Positions 52,516-62,478 of a stretch of 64,000 nt of DNA are shown in pieces. The stretch spans positions 558,001 through 622,000 of the forward strand of contig NZ_JAVDWH010000001.1 in NCBI RefSeq assembly GCF_031457275.1, in the 5' to 3' direction. Under the pieces are notes generated by a model that did not search any database, was not told where the DNA came from, and saw only the letters and a program-made list of their open reading frames with translations. Within the stretch, counting starts at the first letter, position 1, and the number at the start of each line of letters is the position of its first letter. A program made the position numbers and the translations under genes. The DNA comes from Aeromicrobium panaciterrae (GTDB lineage Bacteria > Actinomycetota > Actinomycetes > Propionibacteriales > Nocardioidaceae).

Positions 52516-53091
52516 TCACTGTCGCTCGAGTGCGAGGTTGAGCTCCAACACATTGACCTTGGGTTCTCCGAGGAAACCGAGCTGGCGCCCGTACGTATGG
52601 TCCTCGACCAGCCTGCGCACAGCATCCACCAAGAGGCCGCGTGCCTTCGCGACGCGCTCTACCTGCAGCGCGGCGTACTCCGGCGAGATGTACGGGTCCA
52701 GTCCCGACCCTGACGCGGTCACGGCATCGGCCGGCACATCGCTGACATCGACGCCTTCGGCACCAGCGACCGCTTCCTGACGTTCCTTGATGGCCGTGAG
52801 CAGGTCGGGGTTGGAGGGCCCGAGGTTCGAGGCTGCCGAGGCGAGACCGTCGTACTCGGCGGCCGACGGGCGGCCGTGGAACCACTGGGGATCGTCGACC
52901 TTGAAGTTCTGGCCGATGATCGACGAGCCGACGTCCTTGCCGTCGCGGCTGACGATCTGACCGTTCGCGTTGTCGTTGAAGGCGACCTGGCCAACACCCC
53001 ACACAGCAGCCGGGTAGGCCACACCGAGCACGACGGTCATGACCACGAGGACCTTGAAGCCGACAAAGCACTGACGAAAGAAGGTTGCCAT
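52516..53091 (-). CDS. kdpC: Potassium-transporting ATPase KdpC
   Basis: A 191-aa subunit with one N-terminal transmembrane helix (VLVVMTVVLGVAYPAAVWG) and the extracytoplasmic domain with WFHGRPSAAEYD, SNLGPSNPDL and DPYISPEYAALQVERVAKARG, all KdpC signatures. Confidence 0.95.
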   Translation of the reverse strand: MATFFRQCFVGFKVLVVMTVVLGVAYPAAVWGVGQVAFNDNANGQIVSRDGKDVGSSIIGQNFKVDDPQWFHGRPSAAEYDGLASAASNLGPSNPDLLTAIKERQEAVAGAEGVDVSDVPADAVTASGSGLDPYISPEYAALQVERVAKARGLLVDAVRRLVEDHTYGRQLGFLGEPKVNVLELNLALERQ

Positions 53092-53094
53092 GAG

Positions 53095-55092
53095 TTATCC
53101 AATTCCTGGGATGGTCGAGACGATGAGATCGATGAGCTTGATCCCGATGAATGGTGCAATCACGCCACCGACGCCGTAGACCAAGATGTTGCGACGTAGC
53201 ACCGACTCCGCCGATGCGGCACGGAACTTCACTCCCCTCAGGGCGAGTGGGATCAGCGCCACGATGACCAGGGCGTTGAAGATCACTGCAGAGACAATCG
53301 CGGACTTCGGCGTTGCGAGGTTCATGACGTTGAGCGTGTCCAGTGACGGATAAGCCACCAGGAACATCGCGGGGATGATCGCGAAGTACTTCGCGACATC
53401 GTTGGCGATCGAGAACGTCGTGAGTGCGCCCCGAGTGATGAGGAGCTGCTTGCCGATCTCGACGATGTTGATGAGCTTGGTCGGGTCGGAGTCGAGGTCG
53501 ACCATGTTGCCCGCTTCTTTGGCCGCAGAGGTGCCCGAGTTCATGGCGACACCCACGTCGGCAGCCGCCAGAGCAGGCGCGTCGTTCGTACCGTCTCCGG
53601 TCATCGCGACGAGTCGTCCGCCCTCCTGCTCCTTGTGGATCAGCTTCATCTTGTCCTCAGGCGTTGCCTCGGCGAGGAAGTCGTCGACCCCCGCCTCCTT
53701 GGCGATGGCCGCGGCCGTCAGCGGGTTGTCGCCCGTGATCATGACGGTGCGGATACCCATACGACGCAGCTCGGCAAACCGCTCAACCATGCCTTCTTTG
53801 ACGACGTCTTTGAGGTGTACGACGCCCAGCACCTTTGAGCCATTCGCGTCGGACTCAGCGACAACGAGTGGTGTACCGCCGCTGCCGGCGATCGCGTCGA
53901 TCGACATACGGACGCCGCGGTCCATGTCGCGACCGACCCACGCGGCGACCGACGATCCGGCGCCCTTGCGCACCGTGCGACCGTCGGCGAGATCGACGCC
54001 CGACATGCGGGTCTGGGCGGTGAACTCGACGAACTCCGCACCTGCGGGCAGATCGGCGTCATTCGCACCTTCAGCCAGAGCAAGCTCAACGATTGAGCGT
54101 CCCTCCGGCGTCTGGTCGGCAAGGCTCGACAGCCGAGCCGCATCACGCAGCTGCACCAGGGTCACCCCGTCAGCGGGGACGAACTCCGACGCACGACGGT
54201 TGCCGTACGTGATGGTGCCCGTCTTGTCGAGCAGCAGAGTGCTGACGTCGCCGGCAGCCTCGACGGCACGTCCCGACATGGCGAGCACATTGACCTGGAC
54301 GAGTCGATCCATGCCGGCGATGCCGATCGCGCTGAGCAGCGCACCGATTGTCGTCGGGATGAGGCACACCAGGAGCGCGACGAGAACCAGGGTCTCCTGC
54401 GGTGCGCCGGCGTAGTCCGCCATTGGCTTGAGTGTTGCCACCGCAAGCAGGAACACGATTGTCAGGCTCACCAGAAGGATCGACAGTGCGATCTCGTTTG
54501 GGGTCTTGCGACGCGTCGCACCCTCGACGAGAGCAATCATTCGATCGATGAACGTCTCGCCTGGCGCTGACGTGATCTGAATGACGATCTGGTCCGACAG
54601 CACCTTCGTGCCGCCTGTGACGGCCGATCGGTCGCCGCCGGCCTCGCGAATGACGGGTGCAGACTCGCCGGTGATCGCCGACTCGTCGACCGAAGCGACG
54701 CCTTCGACGACGTCACCATCGCCCGGGATCGTCTCTCCAGCCGCGACGACAACGCGGTCGCCCTTGCGGAGCTGCGTGCCGGCGACGGTCTCCTCGACAC
54801 CAGCGGAGTTGAGCCGTCGGGCAGTGACGTCCGTACGCGCTGCCCGCAGCGACGCTGCTTGGGATTTGCCGCGCCCCTCGGCGACGGCCTCGGCGAGATT
54901 GCCGAAGATTACCGTGAGCCACAACCAGACCGTGACGACCCATGCGAACACCGACGGATCAGAGATCGCGATGACCGTGGTCATCACCGACCCGATCCAC
55001 ACGATGAACATCACCGGACTGCGCCAAAGGTGGCGTGGATCCAGCTTCCGCAGTGCCGCTGGCAGCTGCGAGAGAAGGGTGGACAGGGTCAT
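53095..55092 (-). CDS. kdpB: Potassium-transporting P-type ATPase KdpB
   Basis: A 665-aa P-type ATPase. TGES at 141-144 in the actuator domain, phosphorylated Asp289 in [21 protein letters not shown]-type hinge seen as [18 protein letters not shown]. It hydrolyses ATP to drive K+ uptake through KdpA. ATGA overlap with kdpA. Confidence 0.96.
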   Translation of the reverse strand: MTLSTLLSQLPAALRKLDPRHLWRSPVMFIVWIGSVMTTVIAISDPSVFAWVVTVWLWLTVIFGNLAEAVAEGRGKSQAASLRAARTDVTARRLNSAGVEETVAGTQLRKGDRVVVAAGETIPGDGDVVEGVASVDESAITGESAPVIREAGGDRSAVTGGTKVLSDQIVIQITSAPGETFIDRMIALVEGATRRKTPNEIALSILLVSLTIVFLLAVATLKPMADYAGAPQETLVLVALLVCLIPTTIGALLSAIGIAGMDRLVQVNVLAMSGRAVEAAGDVSTLLLDKTGTITYGNRRASEFVPADGVTLVQLRDAARLSSLADQTPEGRSIVELALAEGANDADLPAGAEFVEFTAQTRMSGVDLADGRTVRKGAGSSVAAWVGRDMDRGVRMSIDAIAGSGGTPLVVAESDANGSKVLGVVHLKDVVKEGMVERFAELRRMGIRTVMITGDNPLTAAAIAKEAGVDDFLAEATPEDKMKLIHKEQEGGRLVAMTGDGTNDAPALAAADVGVAMNSGTSAAKEAGNMVDLDSDPTKLINIVEIGKQLLITRGALTTFSIANDVAKYFAIIPAMFLVAYPSLDTLNVMNLATPKSAIVSAVIFNALVIVALIPLALRGVKFRAASAESVLRRNILVYGVGGVIAPFIGIKLIDLIVSTIPGIG

Positions 55093-56747
55093 GAGAGTGC
55101 CTCCGCGATGGGTCCGAGCGCGAGCGCCGGGAAGAACGTCAGACCGGTGATCAGGAGGATCACGCCGACGAGCAGACCGGCGAACAGGGGTGTGTTGGTG
55201 GGCAACGTGCCGGAGGTGACCGGGACCTTGCCCTGTTTGGCGAGCGACCCCGCCAGCGCGAGCACCAGCACGATCGGGATGAACCGACCAAGTAGCATCG
55301 CCAGCGCCAGCGAGATCTGGAAGAACGTCGACGTCACGGTGATGCCACCAAAAGCGCTGCCGTTGTTGTTTGCCGCCGACGTGAAGGCGTACACAACTTC
55401 ACTGAATCCGTGACCGCCTGGGTTGCCCATGGCGTCTGCCGAACTCGGCAGCGCGATGGCGACGCCGATTCCGATCAGGATGATCGCCGGCACGCTCAAC
55501 GTGTAGAGAGCGACGTACGTCATCTCCCGCGCACTGATCTTCTTGCCGAGGATCTCCGGTGTTCTGCCGACCATGAGCCCGGCGATGAACACCGTCAGGA
55601 TCGCCATGATGAGGATGCCGTAGATGCCCGCGCCGACTCCGCCCGGAGAGACCTCGCCGAGCATGATGTTGACGAGCACTGTGCCGCCGCCTGTGGGTGT
55701 GAACGAGTCGTGCGCGGAGTTGACTGCACCTGTGGACGTACCGGTCGTCAGAACGGCCCAGAGCGATGACGCCCATTCACCGAACTGAGTCTCTTTGCCC
55801 TCCATCGCAGCCCCTGCGAGCTTGGCCGCCTGCGAGTGCGCACCAGCTTCTGCCCAAGTCGTGATCGCCGTCGCCGCGCCGATGAGAACGGCCATGGCAC
55901 CCAGGATCGACAAACCCTGCTTGCGGTTGCCGACCATCGTGCCGAGAGTGCGAGTCAAGGAGATCGGGATGACGAGGATGAGGAACATCTCGATCAAGTT
56001 GGAGAACGGGTTGGGGTTCTCGAACGGGTGAGCCGAGTTGGCGTTGAAGAAGCCACCACCGTTGGTGCCGAGCTCCTTGATCGCCTCTTGGCTCGCGACC
56101 GGACCACCGGGAATGACCTGAGTGCCGCCCGTAATTGTGTTCACCGTGTGATCGGCGAAGTTCTGGATGGCGCCCTGGGAGATGAGCAGGATCGCGCCGA
56201 CGAAGGCGACAGGTAGCAGGATGCGCAACGTGCCGCGTACGAGGTCAACCCAGAAGTTGCCGAGCTCGCCACTGCGTGAGCGGACGAAGCCACGGATCAG
56301 GGCCACCGCGACCGCGAGACCAACAGCGGCAGACAGGAAGTTCTGCACGGCGAGGCCGCCAGCTTGGGCACTGAACCCGAGCGTCGACTCACCGGCGTAC
56401 GACTGCCAGTTGGTATTGGTCACGAACGAGATCGCAGTGTTCAGCCCCATGTCCCACGGCATGCCAGCCAAGCCTCGGTCGAACGGCAGCGCCTGTTGGC
56501 CGATCAGGATCGCGAACAGCGCAACAATGCTGACGGCGGAGAAGCCCAACACGCTGTACGTGTAGGAGCGGGCAGTCTGCTCCGAGTCGGGATTGACCCC
56601 GAGCAGGCGGTAGACGCGCTTTTCAAAGCCCCAGTGCCTGGGGCTGGTGAAGACGCGCGCCATGTAGTCGCCGAGCGGTACGTAGACCGCGGCGAGCAAG
56701 GCAATGAGGGCTGCGATCGTGAGCAGCCCGGCGGTGGTGTCAGACAT
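55089..56747 (-). CDS. kdpA: Potassium-transporting ATPase KdpA
   Basis: A 552-aa K+-channel-like subunit with about 10 transmembrane segments. The selectivity-filter-like loops are seen at [13 protein letters not shown] and [19 protein letters not shown], as in KdpA. It is placed nine bases after kdpF. Confidence 0.95.
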   Translation of the reverse strand: MSDTTAGLLTIAALIALLAAVYVPLGDYMARVFTSPRHWGFEKRVYRLLGVNPDSEQTARSYTYSVLGFSAVSIVALFAILIGQQALPFDRGLAGMPWDMGLNTAISFVTNTNWQSYAGESTLGFSAQAGGLAVQNFLSAAVGLAVAVALIRGFVRSRSGELGNFWVDLVRGTLRILLPVAFVGAILLISQGAIQNFADHTVNTITGGTQVIPGGPVASQEAIKELGTNGGGFFNANSAHPFENPNPFSNLIEMFLILVIPISLTRTLGTMVGNRKQGLSILGAMAVLIGAATAITTWAEAGAHSQAAKLAGAAMEGKETQFGEWASSLWAVLTTGTSTGAVNSAHDSFTPTGGGTVLVNIMLGEVSPGGVGAGIYGILIMAILTVFIAGLMVGRTPEILGKKISAREMTYVALYTLSVPAIILIGIGVAIALPSSADAMGNPGGHGFSEVVYAFTSAANNNGSAFGGITVTSTFFQISLALAMLLGRFIPIVLVLALAGSLAKQGKVPVTSGTLPTNTPLFAGLLVGVILLITGLTFFPALALGPIAEALS

Positions 56748-56756
56748 GGGTGCCTC

Positions 56757-56846
56757 TCAGAACCGGTTGGGGAAGATCAGGGCTGCGACGAGGTACGCCA
56801 ACAGGCCAATCACGATCACCAGCGGGACGGCTGTATCGAAGGTCAT
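56757..56846 (-). CDS. kdpF: KdpF small membrane peptide
   Basis: A 29-aa ORF read from the sequence: one hydrophobic helix (VPLVIVIGLLAYLVAALI) ending FPNRF, the usual KdpF form. It starts the kdp operon, nine bases upstream of kdpA, and stabilises the KdpABC complex in relatives. Confidence 0.9.
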   Translation of the reverse strand: MTFDTAVPLVIVIGLLAYLVAALIFPNRF

Positions 56847-56866
56847 GCCTCCATGGCACACCCGCA

Positions 56867-56926
56867 AACGCCCGAATTCACGGGCGTTGACGGAGCGCTA
56901 GCGGCTCTTGACGCGATCTTGACGCG
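56867..56926. promoter_or_regulatory. kdp upstream repeats, candidate KdpE operator
   Basis: Inverted repeat AACGCCCG-N6-CGGGCGTT at 56867-56888 and tandem repeat TCTTGACGCG at 56906-56915 and 56917-56926 (11-bp period). TTGACG occurs three times, at 56887, 56908 and 56919. All lie between kdpF and the divergent DUF1697 gene. Confidence 0.5.
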
Positions 56927-56982
56927 CCAGTGCGGGCGCGGACCGGGGGAGAACTGTCTTCCCACTGCGCGAGAATCGAGGG

Positions 56983-57522
56983 ATGAAGTACGTCGTGCTG
57001 TTCCGCGGCATCAATGTCGGCGGGCGCAACAAGATCCCGATGGCTGAGCTCCGTGAGCACCTGTCTGCCAACTTCGACAATGTGCGCACCTACATCCAGT
57101 CGGGCAATGTGCTGCTCGAGAGCGATCTGCCGGCCGACAAGGTGGCAGCCCACATCGACGCCAACCTGCGATCAGCCTTCACGATCGACTCGGATCTCGT
57201 ACGCGTCCTCGTCCTCGATCCCAAGAGATACGGCGAGGTCATCGCGGATGCGCCCAAAGGGTTCGGAAGCGATCCCGACACCTATCGCTACGACGTGTTC
57301 TTCTACATGGGCATCACCGCCGATGAGGTGAAGCCTCACATCGTGACGCACCCCGAGGTCGATGACGTGGTGGTCGGCAAGCGGGCGACCTATCACCGGC
57401 GGATCGCCGCCAGGGCTTCGAGCAGCAGGGTCAACAAGATCGTCAGCTCACCCGTCTACCCAGGCATCACGATCCGCAACTGGAACACCACCACCAAGGT
57501 GGCCGCGCTTCTCGACGAGTAG
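56983..57522 (+). CDS. DUF1697-family protein
   Basis: A 179-aa protein starting MKYVVLFRGINVGGRNKIPM, with NVRTYIQSGNVLLES, the DUF1697 signature. Function unknown; soluble. Divergent from the kdp operon. Confidence 0.88.
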   Translation: MKYVVLFRGINVGGRNKIPMAELREHLSANFDNVRTYIQSGNVLLESDLPADKVAAHIDANLRSAFTIDSDLVRVLVLDPKRYGEVIADAPKGFGSDPDTYRYDVFFYMGITADEVKPHIVTHPEVDDVVVGKRATYHRRIAARASSSRVNKIVSSPVYPGITIRNWNTTTKVAALLDE

Positions 57523-57567
57523 GCAGCCAGGGACTTTTGGCCCAGTACGACTGGCCGTACACCGACG

Positions 57568-57573
57568 TACACT
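57568..57573 (+). promoter_or_regulatory. Candidate -10 box of the GAF regulator
   Basis: TACACT ends six nucleotides before ATG 57580. Confidence 0.4.
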
Positions 57574-57579
57574 CCAGCA

Positions 57580-58863
57580 ATGGTGGGAAAAAACGATCTC
57601 GCGATGCCGCCGGGCGCTGACCCGGCGTCGCTTTCGCGATACCTGAACGAAGCGCACGACGAGTTCGTGAGCACGGGTCAGGCAGACCCTGCCCTGCGTC
57701 AGCTGGTGCTGGAATCCTGGCAGCGCAGTGTCGAGGGCGGACTCGACCCGGAGCAGGCTATGGCCGCCATCCGGCTCGATGACGCTGCCCTTGCCGAGAT
57801 CCGAGACACCCATCCGTTGGCCGCAGGGATGCCGGTGATCCGGCGACTGCTGGTCGAGAGCGCCGCGGATGCGGGCCTGCTCGTCGCGGTGAGCGATGCG
57901 GCCGGACAACTGCTGTGGGTTGAGGGATCTGCGTCCTTACGCTCGCGTGCCGAATCCATGCACTTCGTCCCGGGTGCCGACTGGAGCGAGAACAGCGCCG
58001 GTACGAATGCGCCCGGCACAGCTCTCGCCCTCGATCGGCCGGTGCAGATATTTGGGCCCGAGCATCTCGCCAGGCATGTAACCCCGTGGAGCTGTTCGGC
58101 GGCACCGATCCATGACCCCGACACCGGCGCAGTCCTAGGCGTGCTCGACCTCACCGGAGGCGCGGAGGTGGCAACGCCCCAGAGCTTGACGCTCGTTCGC
58201 GCGACCGTCGCTGCCGTCGAAGCAGAGCTGCGCATCGAGCGATTGAGCCCGTCGAAGCCTGCAGTGGTCTCGAGCGGCTGGTCGTTGCCCGCACTCGACG
58301 TGCTGGGCGGCCATGGTGCAACGCTGCGTCACGGATCGACCACCAGTCGTCTCAGCCTCAGGCACAGTGAGCTGCTGCTCCTGATTGCCGAGTCACCCGA
58401 TGGGCTCACGACAGCGGATCTGGGTGTTGCACTGAGCGAGGACGAGCAGGCAACCGTGACCATTCGGGCGGAGATGTCCCGCCTCCGGTCGGTGCTTGGA
58501 CCGATCGAGCTGTCCTCTCGCCCCTATCGGCTCAAGAATGCGATCGACACCGACATCGCACGGGTGCGCGACGACTTGGCTCGAGGTCAGCTGCGCCGCG
58601 CTGTCGCGACCTACCGGGGGCCGATCCTGCCGAAGTCGACCGCACCGGCGATCGAGCGTCTACGCGACGAGCTGCACATGCTCGTGCGATCCAGCCTGCT
58701 GACCAGCGACAACGCCGACGCGCTGCTGTCCTTCGCCGACACCGCGCACGGGCGTGACGACTTCGAGATCTGGCAGCGAACCCTCGAGGTTCTGCCGCTC
58801 ACATCGCCCCGTTATACCCAGGTGGCTGCGCACGTTGCGCACCTGGATGAGGAGCTCGGCTGA
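57580..58863 (+). CDS. GAF-domain regulator with SARP/BTAD-like C terminus
   Basis: A 427-aa protein. Residues about 60-230 resemble the sensory part of AcoR-type regulators (LVLESWQRS, SENSAGTNAPGTALALDRPVQIFGPEH, GVLDLTGG). Instead of an AAA+ and Fis domain, the C terminus has a winged-helix-like segment (RHSELLLLIAESPDGLTTADL, RAEMSRLRSVLG) followed by a short helical region (LRRAVATYRGPILPKS) recalling BTAD domains. Directly upstream of an aldehyde dehydrogenase, it likely activates that gene in response to an aldehyde or alcohol. Confidence 0.78.
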   Translation: MVGKNDLAMPPGADPASLSRYLNEAHDEFVSTGQADPALRQLVLESWQRSVEGGLDPEQAMAAIRLDDAALAEIRDTHPLAAGMPVIRRLLVESAADAGLLVAVSDAAGQLLWVEGSASLRSRAESMHFVPGADWSENSAGTNAPGTALALDRPVQIFGPEHLARHVTPWSCSAAPIHDPDTGAVLGVLDLTGGAEVATPQSLTLVRATVAAVEAELRIERLSPSKPAVVSSGWSLPALDVLGGHGATLRHGSTTSRLSLRHSELLLLIAESPDGLTTADLGVALSEDEQATVTIRAEMSRLRSVLGPIELSSRPYRLKNAIDTDIARVRDDLARGQLRRAVATYRGPILPKSTAPAIERLRDELHMLVRSSLLTSDNADALLSFADTAHGRDDFEIWQRTLEVLPLTSPRYTQVAAHVAHLDEELG

Positions 58864-58869
58864 GCAACC

Positions 58870-58914
58870 TTTGTGCAACGTCGGTGTGACTACGGTCACG
58901 GTAACTGACACAAA
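58870..58914 (+). promoter_or_regulatory. Inverted repeats upstream of aldehyde dehydrogenase
   Basis: Inner repeat GTGAC-TACG-GTCAC (58886-58899) and an outer TTTGTG/CACAAA pair (58870-58875 and 58909-58914) in the 63-bp gap. Candidate site for the GAF regulator. Confidence 0.42.
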
Positions 58915-58926
58915 GGAGCACCCCCC

Positions 58927-60450
<1,524 letters not shown>

Positions 60451-60831
60451 ATGGTTGACCGCGTCGCGATCACCCCGGAGGCTGCGGAACTGCTTCGCAG
60501 CCTTCGGGTCTCGCACGACAAGCCGCTGATGTTCCACCAGTCGGGCGGATGCTGTGACGGCTCGGCGCCGATGTGCTTCACGCAGGGAACGTTCCTCACG
60601 GGTCACCAGGACGTACACCTTGGCAACCTCGAGTACGGCGCCAGCGAGGTTGCTCCGGTATGGATCTCCCGCGAACAGTTCAACTACTGGTCGCACACCC
60701 ACATCACGATCGACGTCGTGCCGGGTCGAGGGGCCGGGTTCTCAATCGAGGGCCCGACTGGCTTTCGCTTCATCATCCGATCCCGCGTCTTCACCGAGGA
60801 CGAGACCGCCGAGCTCGAGCCTGTTGCCTGA
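60451..60831 (+). CDS. DUF779-family protein
   Basis: A 126-aa protein with a Cys-rich segment QSGGCCDGSAPMCF at residues 29-42. Members commonly accompany ExaC-type aldehyde dehydrogenases, as here with zero spacing. Role unknown; possibly metal or aldehyde binding. Confidence 0.88.
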   Translation: MVDRVAITPEAAELLRSLRVSHDKPLMFHQSGGCCDGSAPMCFTQGTFLTGHQDVHLGNLEYGASEVAPVWISREQFNYWSHTHITIDVVPGRGAGFSIEGPTGFRFIIRSRVFTEDETAELEPVA

Positions 60832-60871
60832 ACGATCAGTTTTGGAGAAGCAGCTGAGGGCACCGCGCGCA

Positions 60872-60877
60872 TAGCGT
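60872..60877 (+). promoter_or_regulatory. Candidate -10 box of the VOC gene
   Basis: TAGCGT ends seven nucleotides before ATG 60885. Confidence 0.35.
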
Positions 60878-60884
60878 CGTTGTC

Positions 60885-61484
60885 ATGACGAACATCAACC
60901 ACATCACCCTCGAAGTAACTGACACCACGGCCGCCAAGGCCTTCTATGCCGAAGCCTTCGACGTCGACAAGCAGATCGAACTGCGACAGGCATCGGACCA
61001 GCCCAGCGACGGATTCCGCGGCTACACGTTGTCGTTGGTCGTTGCCCAGCCATCGACCGTCGACAGCCTCTTCGCCTCAGCTCTCGAAGCCGGAGCCACC
61101 GAGATCAAGCCGGTGACCAATAGCTTCTGGGGCCATGGCGGATCACTCCAGGCGCCCGACGGCACCATCTGGAAGATCGCCTCGTCGTCCAAGAAGGAGA
61201 CGGGACCGGCTACCCGCCAGATCGACGGTGTCGTTCTCCTGCTCGGAGTCGACGACGTGAAGGCGACCAAGCAGTTCTACGCCGATCAGGGACTGAAGGT
61301 CGGCAAGAGCTTCGGCAGCAAGTACGTCGAGTTCGAGACCACGAACGTGAAGCTCGCGCTCTATGGCCGCAAGGCGCTCGCGAAGGACGCCGGCGTACCG
61401 GCCGACGGCACGGGCTCGCACCGGATCGCAATCAACAGCGACGCCGGCACGTTCGCTGACCTCGACGGTTTCAGCTGGGAATGA
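60885..61484 (+). CDS. VOC/glyoxalase-like protein
   Basis: A 199-aa protein with two vicinal-oxygen-chelate half-modules: INHITLEVTDTTAAKAFYAEAF at the N terminus and VVLLLGVDDVKATKQFYADQG at about residue 110. SFWGHGGSLQAPDGTIWKI ends the first module. Enzyme type unknown; no operon partner. Confidence 0.84.
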   Translation: MTNINHITLEVTDTTAAKAFYAEAFDVDKQIELRQASDQPSDGFRGYTLSLVVAQPSTVDSLFASALEAGATEIKPVTNSFWGHGGSLQAPDGTIWKIASSSKKETGPATRQIDGVVLLLGVDDVKATKQFYADQGLKVGKSFGSKYVEFETTNVKLALYGRKALAKDAGVPADGTGSHRIAINSDAGTFADLDGFSWE

Positions 61485-61503
61485 GCTAGAGGTTGGGCCC
61501 GCG

Positions 61504-62478
61504 CTAAAGGTACGACTTGCGGCGCAACCACTGCAGGCAGATCAAACCCCACAACGGAGGCAGGTACTGCGTTCCCAGGCGCTGAGTCAGCGCAATCGGG
61601 AACGCAGTTTCTGCCGGTACGCCGAGCGCGACGAGCGCACCCGTGAGCGCCGCCTCGGCACTGCCAATGCCGCCCGGCGACGGTACGACGCTGGCCAGCA
61701 TCGACCCGGCCGTGTTGACCGCGATGAGCTCGATCGGGGAGAGGCCGATGTCGTACGCCTGAGCGAAGCAGCCGAGAGCCAGCGCGTACACGAGCTCGGT
61801 CGCGAGTGCTCCACCGAAGATGCCGATCTGGCGCTTCTGCTGACTGCCAAGGACGACGAGGCTCGACCAGATCCGCGCCGCGAGATTGCTGACCTTGGCG
61901 CGGGCGCGCGGGATGAATGAGACAACTGCTGCGGCGATCACCACACTGCCGATCGCGAGCATGACCGTACGCAACGAGGGTGCGCTCACTCCATCGAGCT
62001 TGATGTCGACGAACGGCAGGACGAGGAGGAGCAGGAGGATCCGCGAGAGGCCTCGGGCAGCTTCCTCGATTGACGCTGTCAGGATCGCCTCGGGCGGTTT
62101 GACGTCGAAGTTCTCGAGGAACTGGACGTCGGTTGCCACCCGACTTGCCGAGCCAGGCAGCGTGAGCCCGAAGACCTTGAGAGCCGCTTGGAGCGCGATC
62201 GCTGGCTTCCACGGAATGTGGACCGCCGAGGCTCCACGCAGGACGATCGCCTGGGTCAGGAACATCAGTTGAGCCGCGAGCAGGCCGAGGATCAACCACG
62301 CCGGGTCGGCCGAGCGAAGCTGCTTCCAGATCGTTTCGAACCCGACATCGCCGAGCAGACGTACGAGGATGAACAGGCCGACCACAACGAGGACCACCAT
62401 CACGATGTCGGTCCACCGCCAGCGCGGTTTGGCGCGCGGCTCGTCCGTCTCGGCCTCCACGACCGACAGACTAGCCAC
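61504..62478 (-). CDS. YbhN/LPG-synthase-TM-like membrane protein
   Basis: A 324-aa protein with about eight to nine hydrophobic segments, including ASVVPSPGGIGSAEAALTGALVALG, the core signature of the lysylphosphatidylglycerol synthase TM/UPF0104 family (PxPGGxGxxE). The start is uncertain; GTG 62478 overlaps the upstream stop, GTG 62460 is an alternative, and the longer frame to 62607 lies inside the neighbour. Possible lipid flippase-like role; function unknown. Confidence 0.8.
   Translation of the reverse strand: MASLSVVEAETDEPRAKPRWRWTDIVMVVLVVVGLFILVRLLGDVGFETIWKQLRSADPAWLILGLLAAQLMFLTQAIVLRGASAVHIPWKPAIALQAALKVFGLTLPGSASRVATDVQFLENFDVKPPEAILTASIEEAARGLSRILLLLLVLPFVDIKLDGVSAPSLRTVMLAIGSVVIAAAVVSFIPRARAKVSNLAARIWSSLVVLGSQQKRQIGIFGGALATELVYALALGCFAQAYDIGLSPIELIAVNTAGSMLASVVPSPGGIGSAEAALTGALVALGVPAETAFPIALTQRLGTQYLPPLWGLICLQWLRRKSYL

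Noticed and set aside
56867..56888. Terminator reading of the inverted repeat upstream of kdpF
   Set aside because: It lies between divergent starts with no gene ending there and no T tract, so an operator is more likely.
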